Below, in pieces: positions 18,033 to 26,308 of a stretch of 64,000 nucleotides of DNA (position 1 is the stretch's first letter; each line of letters begins with the position of its first letter). The position numbers were made by a program, and so were the translations under genes. This DNA is from Streptomyces prunicolor NBRC 13075. Its GTDB lineage: Bacteria; Actinomycetota; Actinomycetes; Streptomycetales; Streptomycetaceae. The notes beneath the pieces are model-generated. The model had not been told where the DNA came from, did no database searches, and worked only from the letters and a program-made list of their open reading frames with translations. Location of the stretch: assembly GCF_000367365.1 (NCBI RefSeq), contig NZ_BARF01000077.1:62001-126000 (forward strand), in the 5' to 3' direction.

Positions 18033-18190
18033 CGCCGCAAGTTGCAGTTTGGTTTCCCTTGCAGTACAGAGCCTGCGGAGCATGTAACCGCGGGCTCTTG
18101 TCGTTTTCAGACGTATGCAGTAGTGCGGGACTTGTTTTCACACTTGCAGGGTTCTGGAGCAGGGCAACCCTTTGGGCCCAAGGAGGGCTT

Positions 18191-18394
18191 ATGGCTACCG
18201 GAACCGTGAAGTGGTTCAACGCCGAAAAGGGCTTTGGCTTCATCGCCCAAGAAGGCGGAGGCCCCGACGTCTTCGTTCACTACTCCGCGATCAACGCGAG
18301 CGGCTTCCGCTCGCTGGAGGAGAACCAAGCGGTCTCCTTCGACGTGACCCAGGGCCCGAAGGGCCCGCAGGCGGAGAACGTCACCCCCGTCTGA
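18191..18394 (+). CDS. Cold shock protein (CspA family)
   Basis: The 67-residue protein is a single cold-shock domain with both RNA-binding motifs, KGFGFI (RNP1) and VFVHYSAI (RNP2), starting [17 protein letters not shown]. It binds single-stranded RNA and acts as a chaperone for messages. AAGGAGG lies eight bases before the ATG. The gene is a single transcription unit with its own promoter, a leader of about 150 nt and a strong terminator. Confidence 0.95.
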   Translation: MATGTVKWFNAEKGFGFIAQEGGGPDVFVHYSAINASGFRSLEENQAVSFDVTQGPKGPQAENVTPV

Positions 18395-18461
18395 GTCACC
18401 TGATCGCAGTCATTCGGTCTCGGAGCCTGGTGCTTTGATCCGGAACGGATAGCAAGACCCA

Positions 18462-18494
18462 AGGAGCCCCGCGCCGCAAGGCGACGGGGCTCCT
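18462..18494 (+). terminator. Strong intrinsic terminator after the cold-shock gene
   Basis: AGGAGCCCCG (18462-18471) pairs with CGGGGCTCCT (18485-18494), and inside it GCGCC pairs with GGCG around a GCAA tetraloop, giving one long hairpin with a single bulged A. A short pyrimidine run (GCCTTT) follows. It is 68 bp past the stop codon. Confidence 0.85.
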
Positions 18495-18585
18495 GCCTTT
18501 GCCCCCGGCGGTCGGGCGGGTTGGGCGGTTGAGGGCTGCTTGTCGCCGGGCGCGTTGTCAGTGGGCGTCGATAGGGTCCCCGGCC

Positions 18586-19320
18586 ATGACACCGACGCCG
18601 ACCAACTCCACCTCCGCCTCCCCCTCTAACTCCAACTCCCCCTCCCCCTCCCCCTCCCCCTCCCCCGAAGCCGACTTCGTGACCGTCACCCGGACTTTCT
18701 ACGACGCCGTCGCCGAGGACTACGCGGAGATGTTCGCCGGGGAGCGGACCGAGCCGCGGGACGGGACGGTGCTGGCCGCCTTCGCCGAGTTGGTGACCCG
18801 TGCCGGGGGCGGGCAGGTGGCCGACCTGGGCTGCGGGCCGGGCCGGACGACCGCGCACCTCGCCTCCCTCGGCCTGGACGTCTTCGGCCTCGACCTGTCC
18901 GAGTCGATGCTCGCGATCGCGCGCCGCGAGAACCCGGGACTGCGCTTCCGGCAGGGCTCGATGCTGGCCCTGAACCTCCCCGACGGCACACTCGCGGGGG
19001 CCGTCTCCTGGTACTCGTCCATCCACACGCCGGTGGATCAACTCCCGCCCCTGTTCACGGAGTTCGGCCGCGTCCTGGCACCGGGCGGCCACCTGCTCCT
19101 CGCCTTCCAGGCGGGCGACCGCCCCCTCACCCTCGACCGGCCCTTCGGTCACCCCGTACGCCTGGACTTCGAACGGCGACGACCGGAGCGGATGGCCGAG
19201 TTGCTGGTGGCGGCGGGGTTCGCGGTGCGGTCACGGACGGTGCGGGAAGCGGACGAGGAGCTCGGGGAGTCGTCAGCGCAGGCGTTTCTTGTCGCCCGGA
19301 AGCCGGTGGAGTTCGGCTGA
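18586..19320 (+). CDS. Class I SAM-dependent methyltransferase
   Basis: From the ATG at 18586 the 244-residue protein has a low-complexity start (TSASPSNSNSPSPSPSPSP, coded by a CCCTCC-like microsatellite) and then a standard class I methyltransferase fold: VADLGCGPGRTTAHLASLG (SAM loop) and FGLDLSESMLAIARR. The acceptor is not deducible. The Ser-Pro tract is prone to slippage and its length may vary between strains. No close ribosome site is clear, so an internal start near PEADFVTVTRTFY is possible. The 3' end overlaps the convergent membrane protein gene by 48 bp. Confidence 0.82.
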   Translation: MTPTPTNSTSASPSNSNSPSPSPSPSPEADFVTVTRTFYDAVAEDYAEMFAGERTEPRDGTVLAAFAELVTRAGGGQVADLGCGPGRTTAHLASLGLDVFGLDLSESMLAIARRENPGLRFRQGSMLALNLPDGTLAGAVSWYSSIHTPVDQLPPLFTEFGRVLAPGGHLLLAFQAGDRPLTLDRPFGHPVRLDFERRRPERMAELLVAAGFAVRSRTVREADEELGESSAQAFLVARKPVEFG

Positions 19321-19848
19321 GGCTTCCAGGAATCGGCGGGCGCCGACCTCGCTGGGGTATTCGCGGACGGTGGTCCAGGCGGCGAGCCAGCCGACGAGGT
19401 ACGCGGCGAAGGCCGGCATGACGGGTGCCGCCAGGGCGATGAGCACGCGTCCGCCCGCGGCGCCGAAGCCGGCCGACTTGCCGGCCTGCCTGTTGTGGTC
19501 GCGCTTGGCGATCCAGGTCTGCTTCGGGCTGGGCGGGTCGAGGAGGGCCTTGCGGTGGCTCCGGCGCTGTTTGATCCAGCCCCAGACGAGGGCCGCGCAG
19601 GCCGCGACCACCTGCAGGCCGTCACACACCGTGCGCACGGTGGGCGGCATCTCGTCGCGGAACCCTGAGTAGAGGGCCAGCGAGAAGAAGGAGATCCCCG
19701 TCATCAGGATGAGGAGGAACAGCGTCGTGCGGGTCCGGCACAGCCAGTAGAGCGTGCCGCGCTTGTACCAGGTCCGACCGAGCTTCGGCAGTTTCGGGAT
19801 CTCCACGGGGGCCCCTGCGGCAGCGACCTCAGAAGATGCTTTTGACAC
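19273..19848 (-). CDS. Three-pass membrane protein of the type VII-like operon (possible immunity protein)
   Basis: The GTG at 19848 overlaps the end of the upstream gene by 20 bp, so the two are coupled. The 191-residue product has three hydrophobic segments (TTLFLLILMTGISFFSLALY, VCDGLQVVAACAALVWGW and VLIALAAPVMPAFAAYLVGW) split by a basic loop (KQRRSHRK). I recognise no enzyme motif. Its position directly after a WXG-type protein with a glycine-zipper C-terminus is where membrane immunity proteins of pore-forming type VII effectors are usually encoded; that role is inference only. Confidence 0.6.
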   Translation of the reverse strand: MSKASSEVAAAGAPVEIPKLPKLGRTWYKRGTLYWLCRTRTTLFLLILMTGISFFSLALYSGFRDEMPPTVRTVCDGLQVVAACAALVWGWIKQRRSHRKALLDPPSPKQTWIAKRDHNRQAGKSAGFGAAGGRVLIALAAPVMPAFAAYLVGWLAAWTTVREYPSEVGARRFLEASAELHRLPGDKKRLR

Positions 19849-21103
19849 CGTGCCACACGTCCTTCGCCAGTCGTTTCGTGTCGTCCCAGGTCTCCGATCC
19901 GACATGGCCGGCACCGGTCAGTACGCCACCGACCACGCCGTGGTCATGGATGTCCTCACTCCAGTGCTCGTGGAAAGTGTGGTCGAGTACATCCGTCGCG
20001 AGGATCGTCGCGCCGACTCCCACCACAGCCACCCCGACCGCTCCCTCGACCGGCGCGGCCAACACCGCCAGCGCGCCCGCAGCCACACCCCCAGCGGCGA
20101 CACCCACATCCACCGTCACCGAGTGCTGCCAGGACCACCCCTTGTCATGGTCGTCCTTCGCCTCCACCAACCCGCACGCTGCCGCCGCCGCGACATCCAG
20201 CACCGGTACCTCCTTGAGGAACTCCGGCACCGCCTCAAGCCCCTTGCCCAACCTCAACGCGTCCGCGGCATCGGCGAGTTTGACGTTCAGCACCCGGTCG
20301 TACGGAAGCTTGCTGCTGCCGACGTCCGCGCGGGCGATGGCCTCCTCCAGCGAGTCGACCTTCATGACCGCGTCGCCGTAGGCGCCCTTGGCCGGCAGGT
20401 CCTTGGGCAGTCCGCGGCCCGCTTTCTGGTACGCCTTGCGCTCCGCCCGCATCTCCTTCTTCGCCGCCTGCGCCTCGGCCTTGGCGTCGTCGAGCGCGGC
20501 GCGCGCCTTCTTGCCCCCGGCCCGGGCGTCCTCCGCGTCGTAGGCGTACAGCCCGCGCAGCGCGTCGGCGATGGTGATCTTGTCGCCGGTCGACACCGGC
20601 GCGGTGACCTGGCCGTACAGCCCGCTCAGCTTGTCGGCGGCGACCAGCCGGGCGTGCTGCGCGGTGTGCATGACCTGCTTGCGGACCGTGTCGTACTCGG
20701 TCATCGCGGAGATCGTCTTCTGGTCCGCCGCGCCGGGCGGATTCGCCGTGACCATGGGCAGGGGGACACCCTTGTCGCCCATGGACACGCCTTTGCCCGT
20801 GGCGACGTGTTCCGCGTTCTGCAGCGCCGTCTCGCACGTGGACAGCGCGTCGGCCAGGGTGCCGAGGATGTCCCCCACGTCACTCACCATGCCGGCGAAC
20901 GCCCCCGCCGTCAGCGCGTCCTCGCTCCACTTCGCCCGGAACTCCTCCGCCGCGTCGCCCTTCCAGCCCGCGTCCCCGACCAGCTTCTCGACGGCGCTGG
21001 TGACCGGGCGGACGACATCGTCGAGTTTGTCCTTGGCGTTCTTGTACGTCGTCGCCATCGTGTGCAGCCCGGCGATGTCGCCGCCGACCCAGCTGTCGCC
21101 CAT
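19829..21103 (-). CDS. WXG100-like type VII secretion effector candidate with glycine-zipper C-terminus
   Basis: The 424-residue protein has a helical N-terminus with a WKG turn (DAGWKGDAAEEFRAKWSED), the WXG hairpin of ESX/type VII substrates, then Ala/Lys/Glu-rich helices (ARAALDDAKAEAQAAKKEMRAERK) probably forming a long coiled coil. The last ~110 residues are different: WQHSVTVDVGVAAGGVAAG followed by GALAVLAAPVEGAVGVAVVGVG, an uncharged Gly/Ala/Val stretch with overlapping GxxxG motifs, then a His/Asp-rich tail ending in DVWHGVKSIF. It has no signal peptide. The ATG overlaps the preceding stop (TGATG). A pore-forming effector is a reasonable inference. Confidence 0.68.
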   Translation of the reverse strand: MGDSWVGGDIAGLHTMATTYKNAKDKLDDVVRPVTSAVEKLVGDAGWKGDAAEEFRAKWSEDALTAGAFAGMVSDVGDILGTLADALSTCETALQNAEHVATGKGVSMGDKGVPLPMVTANPPGAADQKTISAMTEYDTVRKQVMHTAQHARLVAADKLSGLYGQVTAPVSTGDKITIADALRGLYAYDAEDARAGGKKARAALDDAKAEAQAAKKEMRAERKAYQKAGRGLPKDLPAKGAYGDAVMKVDSLEEAIARADVGSSKLPYDRVLNVKLADAADALRLGKGLEAVPEFLKEVPVLDVAAAAACGLVEAKDDHDKGWSWQHSVTVDVGVAAGGVAAGALAVLAAPVEGAVGVAVVGVGATILATDVLDHTFHEHWSEDIHDHGVVGGVLTGAGHVGSETWDDTKRLAKDVWHGVKSIF

Positions 21104-21405
21104 CAGCCTTCCTCCACCATCAGGTCCTCGAACACACCGTGGACGTCGACGTCGTGCCGGTGGAACGAGTCGCGCGCGTACGCCACCTTGTCGCCGTGGT
21201 CGTCCAGCCGGTCGGCGAAGCCGGTGTGCAGGCCGAGGATGAGGTGGGCGACCTCCTTGATGGCGTCGTCAAGCCCCGGGTCCCCGCCGCTCACCACGGG
21301 CGGGGCGACCTGGGGATGCAGCTTCCGGTAGTCGGTGGCCTGGTCGTGGAAGGTCGTGGCCATCGACGTGAGGTCGCTCAGTACCGCCTTGAAGTCGACC
21401 GACAT
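21103..21405 (-). CDS. Small WXG-like / type VII secretion target protein
   Basis: The 100-residue all-helical protein (MSVDFKAVLSDLTSMATTFHDQATDYRKLHP...) resembles EspC-like or DUF6317-type secretion partners in size and helix-turn-helix layout. There is no WXG in the turn, which reads PPVVSGGDPGLDD. Its start and stop overlap its neighbours (TGATG on both sides). Proteins like this often pair with the N-terminus of a larger effector to form the four-helix bundle recognised for export, and I infer that role here. Confidence 0.62.
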   Translation of the reverse strand: MSVDFKAVLSDLTSMATTFHDQATDYRKLHPQVAPPVVSGGDPGLDDAIKEVAHLILGLHTGFADRLDDHGDKVAYARDSFHRHDVDVHGVFEDLMVEEG

Positions 21406-21890
21406 CAGCGCACCTCCCGCGCGTAGGCGGTCAGGTCGGCCGGCCGCCAGTTGTGCCGCCCCGGAGCGACCCTCGGATCGAGTACGACGGTGGCTCCCCG
21501 CTCGCCCAGTGCCTCGGCGAGCGGCCCGATCGAGGTGAGGACCCAGGGCTGGGCCTCGCCGAATGCCTCCACGAGCTTCTCCACCGTGGTGAAGGCGAAG
21601 GCCGCGGTCCGGCCCGCGGGATGCTCGAAGAGTTCGTAGACGACGAACGGCATACGAACCGGCCGCCCGTCCTCGCCCGCGATCTCGATGGACCGGGGAT
21701 GCGCCGGCACGACGACGGGCGTCTCGTAGGCCGGAACACCCGGCCTGGGACCCGGTCGACCATCCGTCGCCGCGCGAACCGGCGGTCCCGCCTCCGCGTA
21801 GTCGAGCAGACTGGAGCGGCGCAGCTCGGGCGGTGCCGGCGATGGCCCCTGCGCATAGTCAAGAAGGCGTGAACGGTTCGGCTCCCCCAC
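21405..21890 (-). CDS. SAV_915/SseB-like protein at the head of the type VII-like operon
   Basis: The 161-residue protein starts with two copies of an (R)(S/R)LLDYA motif (SRLLDYAQG and SSLLDYAEAG), then carries an SseB-type domain: MPFVVYELFEHPAGRTAAFAFTTVEKLVEAFGEAQPWVLTSIGPLAEALGERGATVVLDP. Proteins of this type often head WXG gene clusters in Streptomyces. The molecular role is not established. It has no signal or membrane segment, so it probably stays in the cytosol as a chaperone or partner. Confidence 0.7.
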   Translation of the reverse strand: MGEPNRSRLLDYAQGPSPAPPELRRSSLLDYAEAGPPVRAATDGRPGPRPGVPAYETPVVVPAHPRSIEIAGEDGRPVRMPFVVYELFEHPAGRTAAFAFTTVEKLVEAFGEAQPWVLTSIGPLAEALGERGATVVLDPRVAPGRHNWRPADLTAYAREVR

Positions 21891-22048
21891 CGCCGTCTCC
21901 TCTTCCCCGTGAGTCGACCGTGAGTCATCTCGGCCACTGTGGACGTCTTCGCGCCATCACAGTAGCCACCGCACGAGCGCCCAAATCCGGCTATGTCAGG
22001 CCTACGAACCCGTTGCATGCGCAATGCATACGGCCGCTTGGCCCCGGC

Positions 22049-22078
22049 CTGGTCATCCCTTGACCCCGCGATGACCAG
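22049..22078 (-). terminator. Hairpin downstream of the flavoprotein dehydrogenase gene
   Basis: CTGGTCATC (22049-22057) and GATGACCAG (22070-22078) form a perfect 9-bp stem, extendable by GG/CC with one mismatch. It lies 35 bp past the stop of the minus-strand 22113-23888 gene. The rest of the 21891-22112 gap holds nothing else I can identify apart from upstream signals of the type VII-like operon. Confidence 0.55.
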
Positions 22079-22112
22079 ACCAGGGACGGCCAAGACGGCA
22101 GGCCTACGACCT

Positions 22113-23888
22113 CTACAGCGCCCCCGCCAGATCCAGCGCCGCCACATACCCGAACGTCATCGCCGGACCGATCGTCGAGCCCGCCCCCGCGTAGCTGTGC
22201 CCCATCACCGCCGCGCTCGCGTTCCCGGCCGCGTACAGACCGGGGATCACCGAACCGTCCGCCCGCAGCACCCGCGCCCGCGCGTCCGTCCGCATGCCGC
22301 CCTTGGTGCCGAGGTCACCGGGGACGATGCGGAAGGCGTGGTACGGGGGCAGCCACAGCGGGGCGAGGCAGGAGTTGGGGAGGACGGACGGGTCCGTGTA
22401 GTAGTGGTCGTACGTGCTGTCACCGCGCCCGAAGTCCGTGTCCTTGCCGCTCGCCGCAAGGGAGTTGAAGCGGCTGACGGTGGAGCGGAGGGCAGCCGCG
22501 GGCACCCCGATCGACGTGGCCAGGGCGTCCAGCGTCCACGCCTTGTACGCCGCCCCCGAGCTGTACCAGTCGTCCGGGAACGAGAACGTCGGCAGGACGT
22601 CCTTGAACAGGTACCGGTTGCGGTAGTTCTGGTCGACGATCAGCCAGGCCGGGATGTCGGGGGCGGCGGCGTCGCGGTCGTACATGATGTGGACGACGTC
22701 GCTGTACGGCGCGGCCTCGTTGACGAAGCGGGAACCCGCCTGGTTGACCAACAGGCCGCCGGGGAGGGTGCGTTCGGCGAGGCAGAAGTACGGGTCGCCG
22801 GGGATGGGGATGGTGGGGCCCCACCAGGCGTCGTCCATCAACGCCAGTGCCGCGCCCGCCCGTTGGCCCGCCTGGATGCCGTCGCCGGTGTTCTCCTTCG
22901 CGCCGACCGTCCAGTCCGTGCCGATGGGTTGGCGCTGGTACTGGGCGCGCATCGCCGCGTTGTGCTCGAAGCCGCCGGAGCCGACCACGACCCCGCGCCG
23001 GGCGCGCACGAGCCCGGCGGTTCCGGCGCGCGTGACCACCGCGCCGGTGACGGCACCGCCCTCCAAGTACAGTTCGGTGAGCGGGGTGTTGAGCCACACC
23101 GGCACCTGCGCGGACTGGAGTCCGGCCCGTAGGCCGGCGGCGAGGGACTGGCCCATGGTGAGCGGCTTCTGGCCGAGCAGCGCCGCCTTCGTGCCCCGGG
23201 CCAGGCACTCGGTGGTGACGGCCGCGCCCTTCACGCTCACCGCGGCCAGGTCGAGCCACTTGTAGTCGGCGCTGAAGACGACCATGCCCGAAGGGACCGC
23301 CAGGTAGGGCGGGTTGAGGTGGGCGAGTTCGGTGCCGAGGATGTTGCCGTCGAGCTGATCGGGTTCTATGGAACGGCCGTTGGGCAGCCCGCCCGGCAAC
23401 TCCGGGTAGTAGTCGCTGTATCCCTCCATCCAGCGGAAGCGCAGCGGGCTGTTCGCCATCACGAAGGAGATCATGGCGGGGCCGTGGGCGAGGAACGACT
23501 GTTGGCGGTCCGCCGGGACGTCGGTGCCGACGACCGCGGCGAGGTAAGTGGCGGCTTTGGCAGGGGTGTCGGGGACTCCGGCCGCCAGGATCACCGGGTT
23601 GTTGGGGATCCAGATCCCCGCCCCCGAGCGCGCCGCCGATCCCCCGAACGTCGGCGCCTTTTCCACCACCACACAGCTCAGGCCCTGTTTGGCGGCGGTC
23701 AGCGCGGCCGTCATCCCGGCCGCTCCCGATCCGATCACGACGACGTCGTAGGTGCCGAGGAGGGGAAGGTCCGCGGCATGGGCTGTGTGCTGCACCCCGG
23801 CGGCGACAGCGAGCGCGGCGACCGCACCGCCCGCCAACACACGTCTTCTACCGGGGAGTTGTACCTGTCCGTCCGCGCTCGTGGTCAT
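22113..23888 (-). CDS. Exported FAD-dependent dehydrogenase, 3-ketosteroid delta1-dehydrogenase-like
   Basis: The ATG at 23888 gives a 591-residue protein with a twin-arginine signal (PGRRRVLAGGAVAALAVAAGVQHTAHA), then an FAD loop (DVVVIGSGAAGMTAALTAAKQG) and a C-terminal SYAGAGSTIGPAMTFGYVAALDLAG, the pattern of 3-oxosteroid 1-dehydrogenases and related fumarate-reductase-like flavoproteins. A Tat signal fits export of a pre-folded flavoprotein. Steroid-degrading KstD enzymes are normally cytosolic, so the substrate may be different. It lies 143 bp after the acyl-CoA synthetase gene on the same strand and may share its transcript. Confidence 0.8.
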   Translation of the reverse strand: MTTSADGQVQLPGRRRVLAGGAVAALAVAAGVQHTAHAADLPLLGTYDVVVIGSGAAGMTAALTAAKQGLSCVVVEKAPTFGGSAARSGAGIWIPNNPVILAAGVPDTPAKAATYLAAVVGTDVPADRQQSFLAHGPAMISFVMANSPLRFRWMEGYSDYYPELPGGLPNGRSIEPDQLDGNILGTELAHLNPPYLAVPSGMVVFSADYKWLDLAAVSVKGAAVTTECLARGTKAALLGQKPLTMGQSLAAGLRAGLQSAQVPVWLNTPLTELYLEGGAVTGAVVTRAGTAGLVRARRGVVVGSGGFEHNAAMRAQYQRQPIGTDWTVGAKENTGDGIQAGQRAGAALALMDDAWWGPTIPIPGDPYFCLAERTLPGGLLVNQAGSRFVNEAAPYSDVVHIMYDRDAAAPDIPAWLIVDQNYRNRYLFKDVLPTFSFPDDWYSSGAAYKAWTLDALATSIGVPAAALRSTVSRFNSLAASGKDTDFGRGDSTYDHYYTDPSVLPNSCLAPLWLPPYHAFRIVPGDLGTKGGMRTDARARVLRADGSVIPGLYAAGNASAAVMGHSYAGAGSTIGPAMTFGYVAALDLAGAL

Positions 23889-24031
23889 GGCCGCTCCAGC
23901 CCGACGAGGAAGTGGGCTGGGAATGTCGCGCGGGGGTCTTGTGAAGTCAATAACCAGGGACCGGGTGCGGGCGTCGGCAGTCGGTGGCCCACGCCCTCTC
24001 CGAATCGGACCAACGCGCCCCCGTCCGCCGC

Positions 24032-25945
24032 CTAGTTGGCGTACAAGCCCTCGATGTCCTTCGCGAAGTCCCGCATGACGACCTCCCGGCGCAGCTTCAT
24101 CGACGGGGTCAGATGGCCGTCCACCTCCGTGAAGGCGCCGGGCAGGATGCTGAAGCGCCGGATGGATTCGGGGCGGGAGACCAGTTTGTTGGCGTCGTCC
24201 ACGGCCCGCTGCAGGACCGCGATCAACTCCGCGTCGTTGACCAGGAGTTCGGCCGGTACCGGGTGCTTGCCGTTCATCTGGCGCCAGTGGGTGATGCCCT
24301 CGGGGTCGAGGGTGATGAGGGCGGCGACGTAGGGGCGGCGGTCGCCGACGACCATGCACTGGGCGATCAGCGGGTGCGAGCGGAGCCAGTTCTCCAGCGG
24401 GGCCGGTGCCACGTTCTTGCCGCCCGCGGTGATCAGGATCTCCTTCTTGCGGCCGGTGATGGTGAGGTAGCCCTCGTCGTCGAGGCTGCCGATGTCGCCG
24501 GTGGCGAGCCAGCCGTCCTGGGACGCGGGGATCACCCCGTCGCCGTGCGGGTCCCAGTAGCCCCGGAAGACCTGGCCGCCGTAGAGCAGGATCTCGCCGT
24601 CCGAGGCGATGCGGACCTTGGTGCCCGGCATGGGCCAACCGACCGTCCCCAGGCGGGGTTTGAGCGGCGGGGTGCAGGTTGCCGCCGCCGTCGTCTCGGT
24701 CAGGCCGTAGCCCTCGAAGATCTCGATGCCCGCGCCGGCGTAGAACGCGGCGAGCCGGCGGCCCAGCGGGGAGCCGCCGCAGATGACGTAACGGAGCTTG
24801 CCGCCAAGGGCGTTGCGGATCTTGCGGTAGACCAGCGGGTCGTAGAAGGCGCGGGCCGTCTTCAACGGGCGGCTCGGACCCGACCCCTTGCCCGACTGGC
24901 GGGCCTCCGTCGCCTCGCCGTAGCGGATGGCGGCATTCGTGGCGCGGTCGAAGACCTTGCCCCGGCCGCCCTTCTCCGCCTTCGCCCGGGCGTTGTTGAA
25001 GACCTTCTCCAGCATGTACGGGATGGCCAGCAGGAAGGTCGGCTGGAAACTCGCCAAGTCCGCAAGCAGGTCTTCCGACTTGAGGCTCGCGGCATGGCCG
25101 AGGCGGACCCGGGCGCGGACGCAGGCGATCGCGACCATGCGGCCGAAGACATGGGAGTAGGGGAGGAAGAGGAGCGTGGAGGGCTCTTCGTTCGGCTTGT
25201 TCTTGAAGACGGGGTAGAGGAGTTCGATCGCGTTGTCGATCTCCGCGAGGAAGTTGCCGTGCGAGATCGCGCAGCCCTTGGGGCGGCCCGTGGTGCCCGA
25301 GGTGTAGATGACGGTGGCGAGCGTGGCGGGCAGCAACACCCCACGCCGCACGGCGACTTCCTGGTCCGGGACGGTCCGGCCCAGCTCGGCCAGCCGCTCC
25401 AGGTGCCCCTTCTCGAAGACCCACATGTGCCGCAGGTCGGGCAGCCGGGGCGTCTCCGGACCCAGCGCCGCCGCCTGCGCGACCGTCTCCGCGGCCATCG
25501 CGACCGCGCCCGTGTCCTGGAGGATCCACCGGATCTGGAAGAGGGAGGAGGTCGGGTAGATGGGGACGGTGACCAGACCCGCCGCCCACGCGGCGAAGTC
25601 GAGAAGCGTCCACTCGTACGACGTCCGGGCCATGACCGCGATCCGGTCGCCCGGCGCCAGCCCCTCCGCGATCAGTCCCTTGGCGACGGCCTGCACCTGC
25701 TCGGCGAACTGGGCCGCCGTCACGTCCTGCCAGTTCCCGTCCTCGTCCTGCCTGCTGAGGACCAGGTGGTCCGGCGTCGCCGCCGCGTTCTCGAACGGCA
25801 CGTCGGCGAGCGAGCCGTGTGTCGCCGGGGGGACCATCAGCGGCACGGACACCTCCCGCACGACGCCGTCCAGCCGCCGGATCTCGGGCTCGACGAGTAC
25901 CGGCGCGCCGTCGTAGTCATGGCCGGACGGGTAGGCGAGGGACAT
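24032..25945 (-). CDS. Long-chain fatty acid--CoA ligase (AMP-forming, FadD15-like)
   Basis: The 637-residue adenylate-forming enzyme has the phosphate loop YTSGTTGRPKG (214-224), YGLTETTA (A5 motif), GWLATGDIGSLDDEGYLTITGRKKEILITAGGKN (A7-A8), and a C-terminal catalytic Lys region (PSMKLRREVV). It activates fatty acids to acyl-CoA through an acyl-AMP. Length and order fit the FadD15/long-chain group of actinobacteria. A perfect palindrome lies 44 bp upstream of the ATG and may be its operator. The MaoC-like gene is divergent, 363 bp away. Confidence 0.9.
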   Translation of the reverse strand: MSLAYPSGHDYDGAPVLVEPEIRRLDGVVREVSVPLMVPPATHGSLADVPFENAAATPDHLVLSRQDEDGNWQDVTAAQFAEQVQAVAKGLIAEGLAPGDRIAVMARTSYEWTLLDFAAWAAGLVTVPIYPTSSLFQIRWILQDTGAVAMAAETVAQAAALGPETPRLPDLRHMWVFEKGHLERLAELGRTVPDQEVAVRRGVLLPATLATVIYTSGTTGRPKGCAISHGNFLAEIDNAIELLYPVFKNKPNEEPSTLLFLPYSHVFGRMVAIACVRARVRLGHAASLKSEDLLADLASFQPTFLLAIPYMLEKVFNNARAKAEKGGRGKVFDRATNAAIRYGEATEARQSGKGSGPSRPLKTARAFYDPLVYRKIRNALGGKLRYVICGGSPLGRRLAAFYAGAGIEIFEGYGLTETTAAATCTPPLKPRLGTVGWPMPGTKVRIASDGEILLYGGQVFRGYWDPHGDGVIPASQDGWLATGDIGSLDDEGYLTITGRKKEILITAGGKNVAPAPLENWLRSHPLIAQCMVVGDRRPYVAALITLDPEGITHWRQMNGKHPVPAELLVNDAELIAVLQRAVDDANKLVSRPESIRRFSILPGAFTEVDGHLTPSMKLRREVVMRDFAKDIEGLYAN

Positions 25946-25988
25946 GGCAGCTCCTGTGGCGTGCAGCTTGTACCGCTCTGCTGCATTA

Positions 25989-26007
25989 GGTACGCATGGT
26001 GCGTACC
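25989..26007. promoter_or_regulatory. Perfect palindrome upstream of the acyl-CoA ligase gene
   Basis: GGTACGCA-TGG-TGCGTACC is a perfect 8+3+8 inverted repeat, 44 bp upstream of the ATG at 25945. The form is typical of a TetR- or GntR-family operator. The regulator is not encoded next to it. Confidence 0.5.
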
Positions 26008-26239
26008 GAGGCGTTCATCCCGGCCCGCAGCCGGTGTGTTACCTCGGGTTAGGTCGAAGATCGTACGGGCCCCGCGTGGGGAGTTCGTGCGGGTTCGGGG
26101 GTGGTACGGAGCCGGGCCTGTGCAACCTCGTCGGGTTCACGGCACTTTGTCAGCCATAGATCGGCCGTACGTCAGCCATGTGCCGCCTGCGCGTCATCCA
26201 TGTACCCACCAAGGGCCGTCCGGCTCGCCCCACTTGGCC

Positions 26240-26252
26240 TTACCTACGGTAA
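26240..26252. promoter_or_regulatory. Short inverted repeat upstream of the MaoC-like gene
   Basis: TTACC-TAC-GGTAA is a perfect 5+3+5 repeat followed by a related half site CCTTACGG, 56 bp before the ATG at 26309. It differs from the palindrome on the other side of this divergent gap, so two regulators may act here. The remaining 25946-26308 sequence shows no gene. Confidence 0.4.
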
Positions 26253-26308
26253 CCTTACGGCGAAGTAAGCCGAAAAGAGCCGCCCAGGACGCCACCCGGG
26301 AGTGGGAC

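Noticed and set aside
24032-25613. A single very long protein joining the acyl-CoA ligase region to the flavoprotein gene
   Set aside because: The long frame upstream of 23888 is a shifted reading of the ligase gene; the flavoprotein has its own start, signal peptide and FAD loop.
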